Assembly (NCBI GenBank): GCA_029959195.1
Contig: CP114118.1
Coordinates: 1,488,001-1,552,000, forward strand
Length of the DNA stretch: 64,000 nt
Direction of reading: 5' to 3'
Source of the DNA: Dictyophora rubrovolvata
Taxonomy: Eukaryota > Basidiomycota > Agaricomycetes > Phallales > Phallaceae
In this document: positions 32,822-46,800 of the stretch, piece after piece
How the letters are laid out: every line of letters starts with the position of its first letter
Position numbering within the stretch: the first letter of the stretch is position 1
The notes under the pieces: generated by a model
The model's input: the letters and a program-made list of their open reading frames with translations, nothing else
Database searches by the model: none
What the model was told of the DNA's origin: nothing
Translations under genes and position numbers: made by a program

Positions 32822-35740
32822 TCACAAATGTATTGCGTAAGATCCAATGACAGGGCGATGGTCCGACCAACCTAGGCAACACAATATCAGTTTGACTGGT
32901 GTCGATAAACAAGTGTGGAAGACGCCTACCTTCAAGTTTGGTCATTTGTTCATCGTCGAGAGTATGATAACTAAGGCAGACAAGCTCTCCTCGACGAGGA
33001 AGTGCACCATCGCGGTTCAACTTTAACGAACTAGAACGCGAAGTCTGACTTGATCCGTGGGATTCATTCGTTAAAAACAGCGGTAGCCACCGTCTGGGCG
33101 ATGTCCCTGATGACGTTCATTCAGAAATTGGTTTCTCTGGGAGGCTTTACTTACTGGCAGTTGAGACAGAACCGGTTCTATCGATAGATTGTTGATTCGA
33201 CTCCACATGATATACTTCATCTACAGACACAAATCGACGTCGCACAGGAGTCGTAGTCAATCCTGAATCGGTTGGGGTAGTTCGTCCATTCGATGACTTT
33301 GGTCGCCAGTCAAAGAACGGCCGGCTTCCGGTTGAACCTGGAACCATATTCGTCAACGATGGTTTTGGTGCTGTAGCTTGGATATATCGCTCCAAAACAC
33401 TACTATCGGCAGTATGTATCCTGGATGGCCTGCGTATCTTTTTTTCGGATGTTCGGACATTCACATCGTTCGGCAATTTGAGCCCTTCAGGTTTCACAAC
33501 TGCTTTCCATAGAATGCGATCACACCTATGAGGCAACCCATTAGAAGCACTTCAGGAACAAGAACAGCCAAGCATTACCAGCTAGGAACACGCTGTTTAC
33601 TAGAGGAATCATAGCCATTAGACTTACGAGCCGTCGAGCCGGGGTTTTCACCACCAAGAGATTTGGTTGATGGTTTCTCCGCAATATGTTGCATTCTGGT
33701 ATGTGAGTTGGTTTTCATCACCGAGGTGACTGCACTAGGTGTCTCTAGATCAATCTTTCTTTTACACGGCTTTTTATCCTTCGGTTTGAATCTTTTCCAA
33801 ATACGTCTGCTCGCCGAAGTAATGCGTGACAATGGAGCATATACCTGATGACGGGTAGGTTGCTTTCGGATATCCAAGAATGATACGTCAGATGACATTG
33901 AACTTATTGATCCAGCAACATCAGAAGGGAACTCGGAGTCTTCTTTCGCAGAGTCGATACCCGAAAATTTCTTACGATGGAGTTTATGTCTTTTATGTGG
34001 AATGTTGTACTTGAATCTATAGATAAAGTCAGCCCAGCGCGAGATACAATATCAAAGACTTGCGTAGGAGGAAAATCAATCCTGCCTTCCTTAAAACCTT
34101 TAAACACTGGATCTTGATTCTTAAGGAGTTCATCAAGTTCATCAAAGGCAAAGGCTTTGCTGAATTCTGTGAAATACATTAGCAAGGAGTTAAGCTTTAT
34201 ACTGAATATACTAACCTCTTTTTGCAATTAACCAATCTGCATGTAGCCGTGTAATATCGAGCCGGAAATTCAGGTCCCCAAAAATCCATGTATAGTCAAA
34301 CTTTTCTGTGAGATCTGGAGAGCGTAAAACACATGGTCATGATTGCACAGTGCCAAAAACATTGAAAATTTACCTTCTTTCCGCACTCGAATGTCATCAG
34401 GGGGAAGAAATGGTTCCACAGTCAATTCGGCCTGTTAGGATCGCTGAACAACATGTCTGGTAAATGAGAATGCAAGTACCTTAATCTTGCTCATGTTGGC
34501 AACTCGCAGAGCAACATTTCCATCATGCGCTAGAAGTTTGATTTAGGTTCTTATATGAGCCAATATAACAAGCCATTTACCAGCAAGGTGAGCATTAATA
34601 AATAATAGTCTGGTACCGTTGAGATTCATGGAAACACCTACTCCACCTTTGTTCCCTAGCCGTCCACCAATAAGGCCTGCAGGGACTGTATCTAGTTTAC
34701 ATCAATGACAGTTCGAAGTGATCATTACTGAAAGATGTACCAGCTGAGACACCTATAAAGTGGTTTATTGATATTCACTTAAATATCGGGGTTTCCAACC
34801 GTCGTACCTTTGATAAGAGGATAGATATCTCGATGGACAAAGACCGCCGTATAGATTCCCATCAGTCTATCCTTCACAAGTAGTTGATAAGGACCTTTAT
34901 TGGGAATTGCCCTCGTTGGAAACTTGTTGGTCCCTTCCGGGACCCCCCGAGGATCAGTTGCCTCCCAGTTGACATTAATGAGATTCGGCTTGTGATTCAA
35001 TTGATAGACGTCAGATGAAGTGGATGTCGAAGATGTCGGTCCTTCTACACGATCTGTAATAACAACAGGTTTGACATCGTTTAGTGACCCAACTCCGTTC
35101 GAGAACCAATCCTCTAGGACAGCACTCCACCCGGAAGTAGTTTGAGGCACGATAGCACCATCTGCATGATGCACCACTGTCTGACGGTGCTCATGTCTGG
35201 GATGGTCGCTTGGTTTTCGTTTATTCTTGGTCTTGTCATTGTCATGGTGATGATTATTTAATTCCTTATGTTTAAAATTTGCAGCCAGTCCCATTGGAAT
35301 TCCAGACAACGTAGGACATTCCTGTCCTCCAACGATGACGATATGGTACGGATGTCCATCGTCCAGGGCCAACCCTGGCAACTGAAATCTTTCTTCGTCA
35401 TTTTTGATATTTCTCTCCACAAACGAAGGAACTGGGCCCAGAAGATCTTTCAAATTACCCTGCACCCAAAATGAATGTGGACCACAAAACAATATAGCAT
35501 TACAGAACGTACACTGGGTAAAGAGTCATGCATGTTCCATGTCATGATGCGTACCTTCATGAACTTCGACTTCTGTTTTGACTCTTGGTGCGGTGGCGAA
35601 GGAAGAGTCTGGGCCCGTTTGGGAGACGGAAACGAAGGAAGGACAAGCTGTAATTTGGCAAAAATTCCGTTTGCATACCGACCGACGACATCCTCGCTCT
35701 CATTTCTACTGGCAGTGGAGGCAGGACCATGTTGTGGCAT
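32822..35740 (-). CDS. Inositol polyphosphate 5-phosphatase with internal low-complexity insertions
   Basis: This enzyme removes the 5-phosphate from phosphoinositides such as PI(4,5)P2. The ATG at 35740 (MPQHGPASTASRNESEDVVG) precedes KVRIMTWNMHDSLPSGNLKD, the first motif of the DNase I-like fold. VIVGGQECPTLSG has the Mg-binding Glu. Later come LIGGRLGNKGGVGVSM, FINAHLAAHDGNVALR, WIFGDLNFRLDITRLHADW, VPSWCDRILW and, in the last exon, WSDHRPVIGSYAIHL. All catalytic motifs are therefore present. Two large insertions are unusual. A His/Lys/Asp-rich stretch (about 100 residues) sits after the GGQECP motif, and a basic, Ser-rich stretch (about 120 residues) sits before CDRILW. A third, Thr/Ser-rich insertion separates CDRILW from SDHRP. 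No Sac1 domain is seen. Confidence 0.9.
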
Positions 35741-35916
35741 AATTGGAAGGTTTAACACGTTGTCTGGAGTCCTCTTTACTTGCGATTATGAGAAAACAGG
35801 AGAGTTATGGCAGTGAGTGTATCCATGAATGGTGCACGTTTGATGATGATGGTCGCTGCTGCTATTGTTATGTAAACTCGCCCTGAAGGCTGGACGTCTT
35901 ATCACGGCTATACACC
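35741..35916. promoter_or_regulatory. Short divergent promoter, 5-phosphatase/CWH43
   Basis: This 176-bp gap separates two divergent ATGs, both of genes for lipid metabolism (phosphoinositide turnover and GPI lipid remodelling). I see no clear TATA box. Confidence 0.5.
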
Positions 35917-38900
35917 ATGCCTTCATCCTTGAGGTTTTCTGCCCGGTACATTTCGGTGGTGCATACTATATGTGCCTCTACCGCATTTTTATCCGCTTTG
36001 CTGATTGGTTTGAGACTTCATTATCGCAAGATTGTCAAGAACGATGTCGCCGGTTACCCTGACGAATGGTGGCCCTCTGTTTCTGCTACGTATGTTCCGA
36101 AATTCGCATTCGCTGCACATTCTCATTGTCAGTCCCGCGTACTTACTTTGTATCTAAAAGTATCGGTGATTGGTATCCAGAACGGAGGTCAGCAGCCAAA
36201 CTGTTACCATTTTGAGCCCATTGTAACGCTCTCTGCCTCAGCATCTTTCAGATCTTGATTGCTTTGACGGCTGGTACGTATGACTTGTCTTTGTTCCTAA
36301 AATCATGAACGATCTATTTCAAGGACCTCGCTTCCTTTTGGTTATTTGTTGGTGGCTGATCATTCGTTCTGACACCTCTGCCCTCCCGTCTTTAATTGCG
36401 TTGTCCGGTATCCTCAGAACTCTCTCTTGCGGAGGCTGGGTGTACATAACGTTTGTCTTATTTACCTCGTTTTCCACTCTGAGCCTATCTGAGGTATCCG
36501 AACTAGCTCCACGGACGATCATGATTCTCATGACGTTCTGATGATATTATACATGGTGTTGAATATACCATGGATGATTGGAAGTATTATCTATACCCCC
36601 AAGGCCAATAAAATAGGCCTCAGGAAACGGTGTGTTTGTTCCCAAATTGCTCCTGTACTCGTCCAGAAAACTTAATTTTGGAAAGAAAGTTGGCTGCCTC
36701 AGTGTGGGTCTTTCATTCTGGCCTCAGATATTACATTGATGTCCTGTTAGCTTTTTCTTGGATATAATTCCCTTGATATACTATTTCATTCAGCATAAAC
36801 GGTACAGAGTCCCTGGAGGTAATTACAGCAGTTTCAAAACTTCACTCTATACTCACCAGGTGACTTCGCCAGCTTATACCAAATACAGCTTTTTTGAGTG
36901 GACCTTAATTATGTCTGATATATGGTTTGATTCCATAACGAAGGTCGACTTCTCTACCCTTCATGTAAGCCGAAAAGGACATAAACTCAAACAGAAAAAT
37001 TCACATATGGGCTTATAGATTACCATCAAAGGAGCCTCAAACCAAAGTGCGATTGAGTACGTATCTCGTGTCGTAAAGTTCTCTCTCCTTATTAAGCCGA
37101 TTCCAGTTTTCTATCCTCTAACCCTCCTTCCACTATCCATGATCCCAAACCCATGTCCCTCGTACTAGTGAAGCCCACGAATACGTTAGACCAGGACAAC
37201 TCACCTCCGTGGTTCACTATGAACGATATTCTGTATAGGTTATTTTATAAGCTGTTCTATTTCAGTCTCCCAGGGTTCGCTCCCTTGCGGTCTATCACAG
37301 CGTTCATAACCGATCTTTATTTGTGTACGTCTTTGGTCTTCTCGGTTTCTCAAATATTACTGAATATATCTTTGACAGCGTACATCTGGTGGTCCGTTTT
37401 CACAGTTCTCGCTCCTTCTCTATTCTATTTCTCCGTCTGGAAACTGTCGGTTTCTGGCCAAGAAATATCCCTTGCTTCAATGCTTTCGCCCTTTTTGCTC
37501 GGCTCGGATTTCTCGTATTTGAACAATCACCGAGGCAAAACCACATTGCAACTAGTTATAGTTTTAAGCTTAATTGCCTACGCTTTCGATAGCCCCTTAA
37601 TACGACTTGTTACAGTCTCTCTGGGTAATATTGCGGGATCAATTCTGAAAGCATTGGAATGGCGCGATCCTTCTTCAAGACATGGAATAAGTAAGTTTCT
37701 TCCCCACCATGCCCTATGATCGAGACAGTGTAATAACATGTCGCCTTAGTGTTAATTTTGGGGTTAGTCTTGTTGTCCTTGTCGAAATTACTGAATCACA
37801 CCGTCAATGTAAGGGTCCCTTTTTTTGGCTTATGGCTAACTTGGTTAACATCATTGTCGTAAGCCCGTCTGGTCGATTGCTGATGCTAAGTCTGGTGGGT
37901 GGAATAAAACTGGAATACTTCTTGGGTTATTTGCCGTTTGGAATTATGCGACACGAGATGCCGGGAGGGATTCTGGATCTCGGAACTATCCCGAAAAAAC
38001 GGGGAAAAAGGAACGACAGCTCCCTGGAGTTTGGATTTTACCGTCCATAGGATTGGGCGGATGGCTGTTTTCTCTAGAATGCTTTTTATCCGATGCAGAT
38101 ACAATGATTGCTTACTCATGGACTGGGTATCCGGTCAAAGGGCCTCTCCCAGGTGGTCTTCACGCTTACTTGACAATAATTGCCATGGCTTTTGGTGTCC
38201 TTATTTCGATTTCTCGTCCGCCCATTGTCGAAAGTCCTCTTTGGGTTGTATTCGGTTCGGTATCGGCGTATATTATGTATCGGGAAAGGAACTGGGCAGG
38301 CTATTGTGGCGGTCTAGCTGTCGCTGTCTTTCTCTGTTCGTTATCGCCCATTATGATCGAGAATATTTCTAAGTATGGAAAAAACATGCCTTCCAAGGTG
38401 TATGGAGTTGCTTGGTTGACGTATTGTTTGTTGGTACTGGCCAATATATGGACTGTAGCGTATGCTTTTGTTCCGGCCGGATGGATATTAAGAGAAAGGA
38501 CAGACATGTGAGTCTTCAGAAAGTTTTAAATGCACTGTTTAACTTTTTGAAGTGTCTTAGGAATGCAGATCATTGCAGTTTCCTTGGGTATAATACCGTC
38601 GTGGATTAATTGGCCATTTATGCAATTGCAGCCGTCCACCGCACAATTTAAACGCTGTGTGAGAAGCTCATTAACGTTAATAACACTAGCTGCCGTTGTT
38701 GCAACTGCATTGCGGCTACCTACACAAGTTCCAAGACCTCACAATCCTGGAGATCGTTTGATTACAGCTGGAATTTGGACGGTACATTTTGGGATAGACA
38801 ATGAAGGCAAAGATTCTCAATACAGAATGCGGGATCTCATTAGGTAGGCTACGCTATATGAATTAAATTATCTAGCTCAATTGGCCCAGGGACATGGAAC

Positions 38901-40193
38901 TCGACATTGTAGGCTTGTTAGAAACCGATTTGCACGTAAGTACCCGGGCTGAACAAGGAGCAATGACATCTCTTCATGATTGACAGCGAATAGTATTTGG
39001 CAACCGTGACCTGTAAGTCAAGTCTCTTGTGATGATGAAATTGATAATACGCCAATTTTATCAGCACGCGTGTCATTACGGAGGACCTGGGTTACGTGAG
39101 CCTTTGGTTTGAAGTGGTAAACAACACACCATAGGTCTGAAATGACTATTCAGCATGTAGACATTGGTCCAGGACCTAATGAACATACATGGGGTGCAGC
39201 CTTACTTTCCAAAGTATGTCACAAAGCATTGTTACGAGTCTTGCTGATCTAGGTATTTCAGTTCCCCATATTACAGTCAACGCATCATTTATTACCCTCA
39301 CCGCATGGTGAACTAGCACCTGCGATCTCCGCCGTATTAGACATATGGGGCCAGAATGTTACTGTTGTCGTGGCGCATAATGGGCAGGGTAATTTAAAGC
39401 GAAAGATAGCGGATTAGTATATTTGTTTAAGCCCCGTTTTAGAAGAAGATCCTTGGGACCGAGAGCTTCAGAGCACGGAATTGGCAAGGATCATGGCATC
39501 TTCATTCCCTGATCCAGTCATTTTCTTGGGATATGTTGGTGAGGTTTCTGGGAGTCCATCACGCACTCACATTTTGACAACCTATCATAGTCACGCTTCC
39601 CCATGCAAAACGGCGTAAGTCGAGTACAAGTATATAGCTAACCACTAAGGTTTTGTGCTAGCGAATCCGTATGAAATTTTGATATCTGACGGATTAGTGT
39701 ATGATATTGAAGATGAAGACACGGATCGCTGGCAAGTCATGCTATTGTTCCAACCTATTCTCGATTGACCTGTCTAGGTGTGAGTATATCTTGTATCGCG
39801 GTTTATATAGGACAGCTTTCGCCAGAGTGTCGAGGTCGACTATCACAGACACAGTAAGTAATTTAATATACGTCATTTCACACTTGCTCGACTTTCACAT
39901 ATGCTAGGAATTACAAATTGGCAAGTTTGTCTTACCTAAGCTAGGCCACCCGATCGTCAATGCATCCAGAGAGGAACGTTACTTGCGAGACTACCGAGAA
40001 GTTTTTCCATCTACGATGTGAGCCTCTTCATGACTAAGAATTAAATAAAGCGTATGATTTTTTCATAACAATATCTAGGTGGTTTCCGGACGAATTCTTA
40101 CAAAGTGTCAACCCAGAAGGGGTCCGTGGACATTATTACCACGTTAATCCATGGCCCTTATACTACAAGCTCCCTGATAATGCAGTTATCTGA
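35917..40193 (+). CDS. CWH43: Cwh43, GPI-anchor ceramide remodelling protein
   Basis: In yeast Cwh43 replaces the diacylglycerol of GPI anchors with ceramide in the ER. It has an N-terminal PGAP2/Frag1-like membrane domain and a C-terminal endonuclease/phosphatase-like domain. The ATG at 35917 gives [20 protein letters not shown], then [18 protein letters not shown] and [20 protein letters not shown], which is typical for the PGAP2 half. The middle part has around ten hydrophobic helices ([40 protein letters not shown]). The soluble C-terminal part begins [20 protein letters not shown] and carries [32 protein letters not shown] and TVVVAHNG. It ends at 40193 in [20 protein letters not shown]. 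Around twenty short introns make it the most split gene here. The protein has about 950 residues, close to the fusion length in yeast. Confidence 0.92.
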
Positions 40194-40455
40194 GATACAT
40201 GTCTAAAGCTTTGAAGCTCCGAAGCTCTGAAGTCTTCGGTATTATACAACATCACAGCGGGCGGCTATAGTCTGGCGCAAATAAATCGACTTTCTCGTAG
40301 ACATGCAAAGCTTAGTTTTCAAATAAATATATTCCGTTCAAAAATACGATCTGGCCTTGATTTCAGTCAATTTCGCTCGTACAACTCCGCCAGGTCAATG
40401 ATGTTTTTTCGGATGTTCCTTTTTCACACTATACATCACAGCTAAAAAAAGTGTA

Positions 40456-43399
40456 TTATCGTACAACTGAATCGTCCGTAGTAGGGAGTGCTCCTCTATG
40501 ATTATGCACCCATTCCGATTCTTGGCTACCATTACTTTCCGTATCTCGATCCTCTTGTTTTTCACCGATGTACTCTTCATGTCCTTGTTCTTCATCGTCG
40601 TCATCGGTCTCACCGCTTTCGTTTGTATCGTCTTCCCCGTTCTCTTCGACCTCGACTTCATCATCTTCCTCTCCATCTTCGTCCTCATCTTCCTCATCTT
40701 CCTCATCTTCCTCATCTTCCTCATCATTTGCATAGAACTTGTCTAAATCAGTCCATTTACTTCGCTGAGTGTAAGACCCCACAGGTGAATCGGCCTCTGC
40801 AGGTGTGAGAATGGTTGGAGTTGGCAGAGACTGGTGAACACTGGAAACAGATCGTTGAACGACAACTCCCGAATGAGACATATCGTCCTGGAACTCATCC
40901 GTTAGCAAGGTCAAGTCAAATGAATGTACTTTTGCTAGACTAACCTTTGTGTCCCGTAAGGTCGGGTCAGCTCCTTGTTCCAACCAGTCCACAGAAACAC
41001 TGGTTTCGACAAAGGCATGGCCCAAAAGCGGGCCTAAAGAACCGAGAATATTCGAGCTCGAGGCTACTTGTAGAACTTAGCCTCAGATTCAATTAGTCAA
41101 CCAAATCGATTACCTTCGCTGACTTCATTATCAAGAGCGTATGACTTTCCTGAGAACAGAATAGCTTTCATCTGTTGTCGTCTTAAAACCACACCACCGC
41201 GATCAAGGACTTGAGGGTCTGTAGAAATACCGAGCAATAGCGAACTGAGCAGGCGTGCACGATCTCGCACATCATAATCAGCATCATAGCGTGCTAGCGA
41301 GAAGACATAATGGCTTATTCTGTCCACAGCACTATGATTAGGATCCAAAACTCGGAGCTTAGCCGTCAGAGTGATAATTTGGAGCTTCACAACAGAGGCC
41401 TACTGGAGAGTTAGAAAGACATCACTTGGAAGGATGGGAAGGCATGCCTCGTTTAAAAATCTTTTAGCCATCTTCCTCAGTGCATCGGGTGCCCAATCTG
41501 CGATTTTGCTAGTGACCGACGGTTCAATAGCGACTTCTTGGTCGTCCGCATACTGTCCAATAAGCCATAAAGAACAGGCAAGCGCTTCAGGATGACGTAT
41601 ATCTTCTATATGGCGCGCTAAACGCTCAATAATTTTAAGTAAACTTGTCATTAGACTGGGGGAGAGCTCTGATGCGGCACGACGAGCTTGAAGCAATGAT
41701 TTTAGTACTATAACGGCATTTCCTACTACAATATCTGATCATTTCTTCAGCAATCTTCTAAAAATATACCTGCCGAAATAAACTTACCATATGGGCTCTG
41801 GACAAAGTCAACCAGGATGTTCAAGGATTGCTGAGCACTATCGGGCACGATAATCGCACATCGACCGATTGCACGCATAGATTTGGCCGCAAATATGTCA
41901 TCGGTGTCCAGACAATATTCCTAAATATACAGAGATCTAGTCATATATTGAACATTTCGAAAGCACTTACTTTCAGCTCTCGAAGAAGAGCAAAAACATT
42001 TTCAGGAGACGCCAGTTGCAAAAGAATTTTCAGCTTTAAAAGTTTAACGGGACTTGAATCTCGAGCTCTGACGAAAAATCGAGCGCAATGAGCTCGCAAG
42101 CCCTATCAAAATTAAAATTGTGACATGAACCATAATCAGAGTATGCTCACGGGAGATGCAGCAGCAAGTATAGAAATATAACTGAGGACAATCCGTCGAA
42201 TTTCCGGGGAGGGCTCTGAATCGGATAATCTGAGTAATAATGGTATGAGTTTTACCAAAGATGACTGCCCATGGATGTCATGGTAAAGGCGGCAACAAGT
42301 CATGACAACCTAAAAAATATGAGCACCATCATCTCCGAGGAAGGTAAGAGAAAAGTCGTACAGCGGGGTTTCTACTTCGGAACAAAGGTTCGACTGCATC
42401 GAGGAGTAACAGGATATCTGAGTCGATGTCTTGGTCGGTATCATTTTCCTGACATAGTTTTGGGACATAATTCGGTTGTGAAATATCGTGCTTAACTTAC
42501 TTTTGGTCTAAGTAACATTTGTTTGGCATATCGCAGGAGAAGATTCATTAAGAATATTTGCCCCCATTCATCTACGTCCACTAAGGTTCGACAGAGACGT
42601 CGGTAGTGCGGGTGTAATAACTCTAATTGATGTGGAAACACGATATTAAAGGCTTCAGCCACATATCCGATCGATACAGGCGATGTATCCCGTAGCAAGC
42701 TTAGAATAGTTGGTTCAAGAACAGATAAATGGGACGAGTCGATGCTAGAAATCGTGAGCAAGTCCATCGGTGAAGCATAACTATTAAAGAAAATCGTACT
42801 CTATCAACTTAGGTATGGCTAAGGCCGCTGCTTTGCGAACGTAAGGGTTAGGATCCGCTGCACATTTTTTGATTCCTAAAGCTACAAGAGGACCAATCAT
42901 TGGAACCTTGATACCGGATAGAACACGCAAAGCCATAGAGCGAATCAATGGATTGGAATCGGATAGATCTTTTTGGAAGGTATTTATGGATAATAGCGCA
43001 AGATCAGGCTCCTGTTCTGTATAGCGTAGGAGGTAGATGTATACTAATTTCCGTATTTCGAGGTTCCGAGAGGCGACATTTTTGACAACCTGAGCAAAAA
43101 ACTCAGACACGTTACGGCCTTTTGATATCATCTATTTACGTAGTTTATAAGCTTGGGAGCAAAACGTTACAGGAAAGTATAAGACGAACGGCAATGAGCC
43201 TCTTCATGGCTTCTAATTTGTCACTATCCAGGTTAGATTCCAACTGTTTCCTAACATTTTTAACTTTATCTTCGGATGTGTCAAAAAATGTGAAACCAGA
43301 TGGCCGTCCAAAACTCAGGTCTCTTGTATGTTCAGAAATAGTTTCTTGCAGCCTCATCCCCAAGCGGGTGGCATTCTCTTGAAGCGAGTTCAGAGACAT
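40456..43399 (-). CDS. APL6: AP-3 adaptor complex beta subunit
   Basis: This is the large beta subunit of AP-3, which sorts cargo from the Golgi or endosomes to the vacuole. The start chosen is the ATG at 43399 ([20 protein letters not shown]); an open extension upstream has no ATG. The HEAT-like trunk has [12 protein letters not shown] spliced to [20 protein letters not shown], then [40 protein letters not shown] and [19 protein letters not shown], all close to the beta-3 signature. After the trunk comes an extreme acidic hinge ([20 protein letters not shown]), as in other beta-3 subunits. The protein ends soon after at 40456, without an ear domain. Some of the acidic coding DNA is a 9-bp tandem repeat. 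An ear-less form is also known in fungi. Confidence 0.9.
40683..40718. repeat. 9-bp tandem repeat (CCTCATCTT)4 in the AP-3 beta acidic hinge
   Basis: Four perfect 9-bp units, with a fifth imperfect one to 40727. Each encodes a three-residue acidic unit, so length changes keep the frame. Confidence 0.85.
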
Positions 43400-43863
43400 C
43401 TCTAAATTTTCGACCTTGGAGCACAAGAGACAAGAGTTAGGTGACCAGACAGTGTTATATCTTCAGAGGAAGTAGATCAAAAAAGTTAGCCATTCAACGT
43501 AACATCCAGGCTTCAGAAAAGCCGAATTGGGCCGTGACTATTAGTGGTACCGGCGCCTCAGTAAATCGAATTATTTCATTGCGAGTAACATCTTCATACA
43601 GCACGAAACACGAAAATATGGGAAAAAATTACAAATAATTCATCTAACGTCATAGTTAACGCCTCCAAATTGGGTTTTAATACAGATTCGCTATTGCAAC
43701 AGTAAGTATACCTGAAAGGAAGTAAAGAAAACGAACAGAAAAATTCAAAACGATAGCAAAAAGCGAGATAGATTTCACAAGGATTGGGACATGATATCTG
43801 AAAGGCCCCAACAATATACAAAGGGGAGAGAAGGTAAATGGTTTTGGGGTCAAGATAAAAGCT
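43400..43863. other. Intergenic region upstream of AP-3 beta
   Basis: This 464-bp gap lies between two minus-strand genes and would hold the AP-3 beta promoter and the 3' UTR of the zinc-cluster gene. It carries scattered T-rich stretches but no gene or repeat that I can support. Confidence 0.4.
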
Positions 43864-46800
43864 TTATGTCTGGGGGTGCATGAAAGGACCAATACCCTGC
43901 TGATCGATCTAAGGAAACAACGTACACCTTTAGTGTTATGAGGGGGAAAAAAGGAAAAATCCTTACCATGGTCATCCACATCTCCATGTGATGTTGTTGA
44001 TTCACAACCAGGGGGACATCCTTTTCTTCCTGGACATAGCTTTCTTGACTCGGAGCACACCCTAAGGTGCTTAATGGCGCATATGGGACAGAGACTTGCG
44101 AAGGTCCTGGTATCCCACGATGAATTTGCTCAGCATCGATTGGAGGTTGTTCATGGGGATAAAACCAGTGAGGTGCAATCTCTGCCAAAGTTTCCTGAAC
44201 CTTTATTTTCGGTCGGTTATCACTATTGATAGACGCCGCTGTTGTCGCGGGTGTGGCGACAATAGGACTATTTGGCGTGGTGGGTTCAGGTTTAGTCCAA
44301 TCAAGCTCTGGGATGAGCATTGGGCGGGGCGTTGGACCAGCTTGGTGCAATGGCGCATTAAAAACTTTTTCAGCTACTTTCGCAATCAGAGGATGGGCCC
44401 CATTCAAGTCCTTACGGTCCCACCTCCATCTGAAGCGGGGTAGCATGTCTAAAGCCATCCAGACGTCCTCCAATGCTTGCTGGCGCGAGAGCATCTTGCA
44501 TTCCGACATATGGCCAAACAATATTACCATAGCCGCTATATGCAGCGGAATAGGTGAAACGAAGAAAGCAATGTCCGGGAAGCGAATCATTTCGTTGTGT
44601 ACAATGATGATATTATGTGAAGTAATTATGGCTGACGGATATCATTTAAGTCATCGTCAAAGATTTTGGAGTAAAATCAAACTTACCATCTTCTAGCGCT
44701 TTGCTTCTTCGCTCGTAGCTTAATTCCTTCGCACTGAAGACTACCCGTAAAAGTAAAATTCTGGCGATACCAAGTTTGAGTAATGTAAGCCCCTGTGCCT
44801 CCGTTATTTCCGAAACTAACTGCCTTCGTTCTTCATCTGTCCAGCGAGCAGTCCCGGAGAAATAGGTCTTATATGTATGAGGAAGAGATTGTTGAAACTC
44901 GCCGATAAGTTTAATTATTCGGGTAGCGTGCTTCCAAATAATATCAGCGGATATCTTTGTGGGCCTGTACAAAGAATTAATGATATCTGCTTGAATGTCG
45001 GCAATTGGCGACGAGTATGCGAAATGCTCGGAGAAGTCCGTGGACTCCCTATCAGGTGATGGCGTATTGGAGTCTTCCGGTGGGATGGCAAGCGGTCGGC
45101 CTAGAAGCAACGACGTTCCTCTGTCATGGACCATCACAATTGCCCAGAGACGGACCCGTTGCTCACACTCCAAAGTAGTGAAGGTCTTGCCCTGTACGAA
45201 CGGATCATGGTGGAGACCCAATTCAACAGCAAGACGGACGAGACTCCCAACCAAACGCCATAAAGAACGACCTTGACGCTGCAAATGTCATAATGTTAGC
45301 TCACTCCGAAAGTCACCTATCGGGTCAAGATACCCACTTCTGTATAGAGATACCATTGTAATAAAATCAACGCCTGTAAACTTGAGATGGTGACGCGTAA
45401 ATCAGGCTTCACCGCCAAACCGCGGTCAAAAAACTCTTCGTGATCAGGCCAATCTTCGGGCATGAGATTTTTGGCAATTCGCGGCATCTGTCTCCCTTCT
45501 TGCCCATCCAGGGAGCATGCACGATGATTCATTTCAGACAGTGTACCGAGGGCCAAAATAATATAAACGCTACATATGAAGCCCGGATCATGGGGGATAG
45601 TTCCAGCATAAAGAGCAGAAAGCGAAGAATTAAATTCCTCTTGAGGGAAAACCGGTCGGTGGTAGTTGAGTCGTGAAAAATATATGTCCACGATTCTGTC
45701 TACCATTTCACGATCACGAGGAAGCCAGACGTTGATCAAGGGGAATATTTGGGAAGAGGTAGCAATGACACTACCACGACGAACACCGACCCGAATCCAA
45801 TGCATCGGTTGTCGAGGCAAGGAATCTATGGTAACCTCGCGATCCCTTCCGGAATGCAAGGCACCAACGGCCAAGTCTTCACGATCCATGGCGTTGGCCC
45901 CTGCAAAAGAAAAACCGGAATAAGCGACCACATGTTTAATTCAAAAGAACTTACCAAGCTTAAGGTCGTTTACGATGATTGGTGAGACACCGAAATTCTT
46001 TGCCAAAGCGGATGTGCTCGACATGTCATTTGATTGCGGATCCTGGCCTTTGATGTTTTCTGAGACAGTAGATGGAGGGGGATTCGATTGAGAATTGACA
46101 GAGAGAGCATGCGAAGCGGAGGCATGTTGCTGTAGCTGAGGTTGGAGATGAGCTGGCTGGAACTGAGGGTGTAGGTGTGGTACGTAAACCGGTGCGTAAG
46201 GGTTACCATTGGGTACACTATATACAGGCGAACCACTTGGGGGACCCCCTGGTTGAGGTGGAGGTGGGTGAGGGACTGGAGAATTCTCAGAGTATTGCAC
46301 TTCGCCCACGAGATCAAAACCTTGATATATATCAGGTTACATGAGAAGAAAAAAAGAAGGAAGATGAGGAGAAAAGGAAATGCATACTAGGGACATCATA
46401 GTTAGTCAACTCAATTGAAGAAAAAAAGGCATATGTACTAACCCAAGTGGGTGCGAAAAAGGTGAAAATCCTGGATGTGATGATGGTGGAGCGACATTGG
46501 GATCTAACCCCTCACTAATAAGAATGTTATCGAGGTTTTCAACGTCGAAACCTTCAATTCTTCGTTTCAGCAGCATTTCACACTGAGCAAGCTTTCGCTC
46601 TAATTTCTCCGTGTGTCCCCTAGGCGTCAGAGTTTGTCTATGCCTGTCTTCTTGGTGACAAGGGGTATTGGCGTTTGTGCAGGATGTGCAACGAGGATGT
46701 TTTGAATCGCACTGCGCACAGACGAAAGGATGGTTTTGATTTAGCATTGGGGAGGTAATCTAGAGCTGGATAACGCGTAAGAATGACGCACTTTGATCTT

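Noticed and set aside
40498-40808. Plus-strand Leu/His- and Phe/Ile-rich open frames
   Set aside because: They are antisense shadows of the acidic tract of AP-3 beta.
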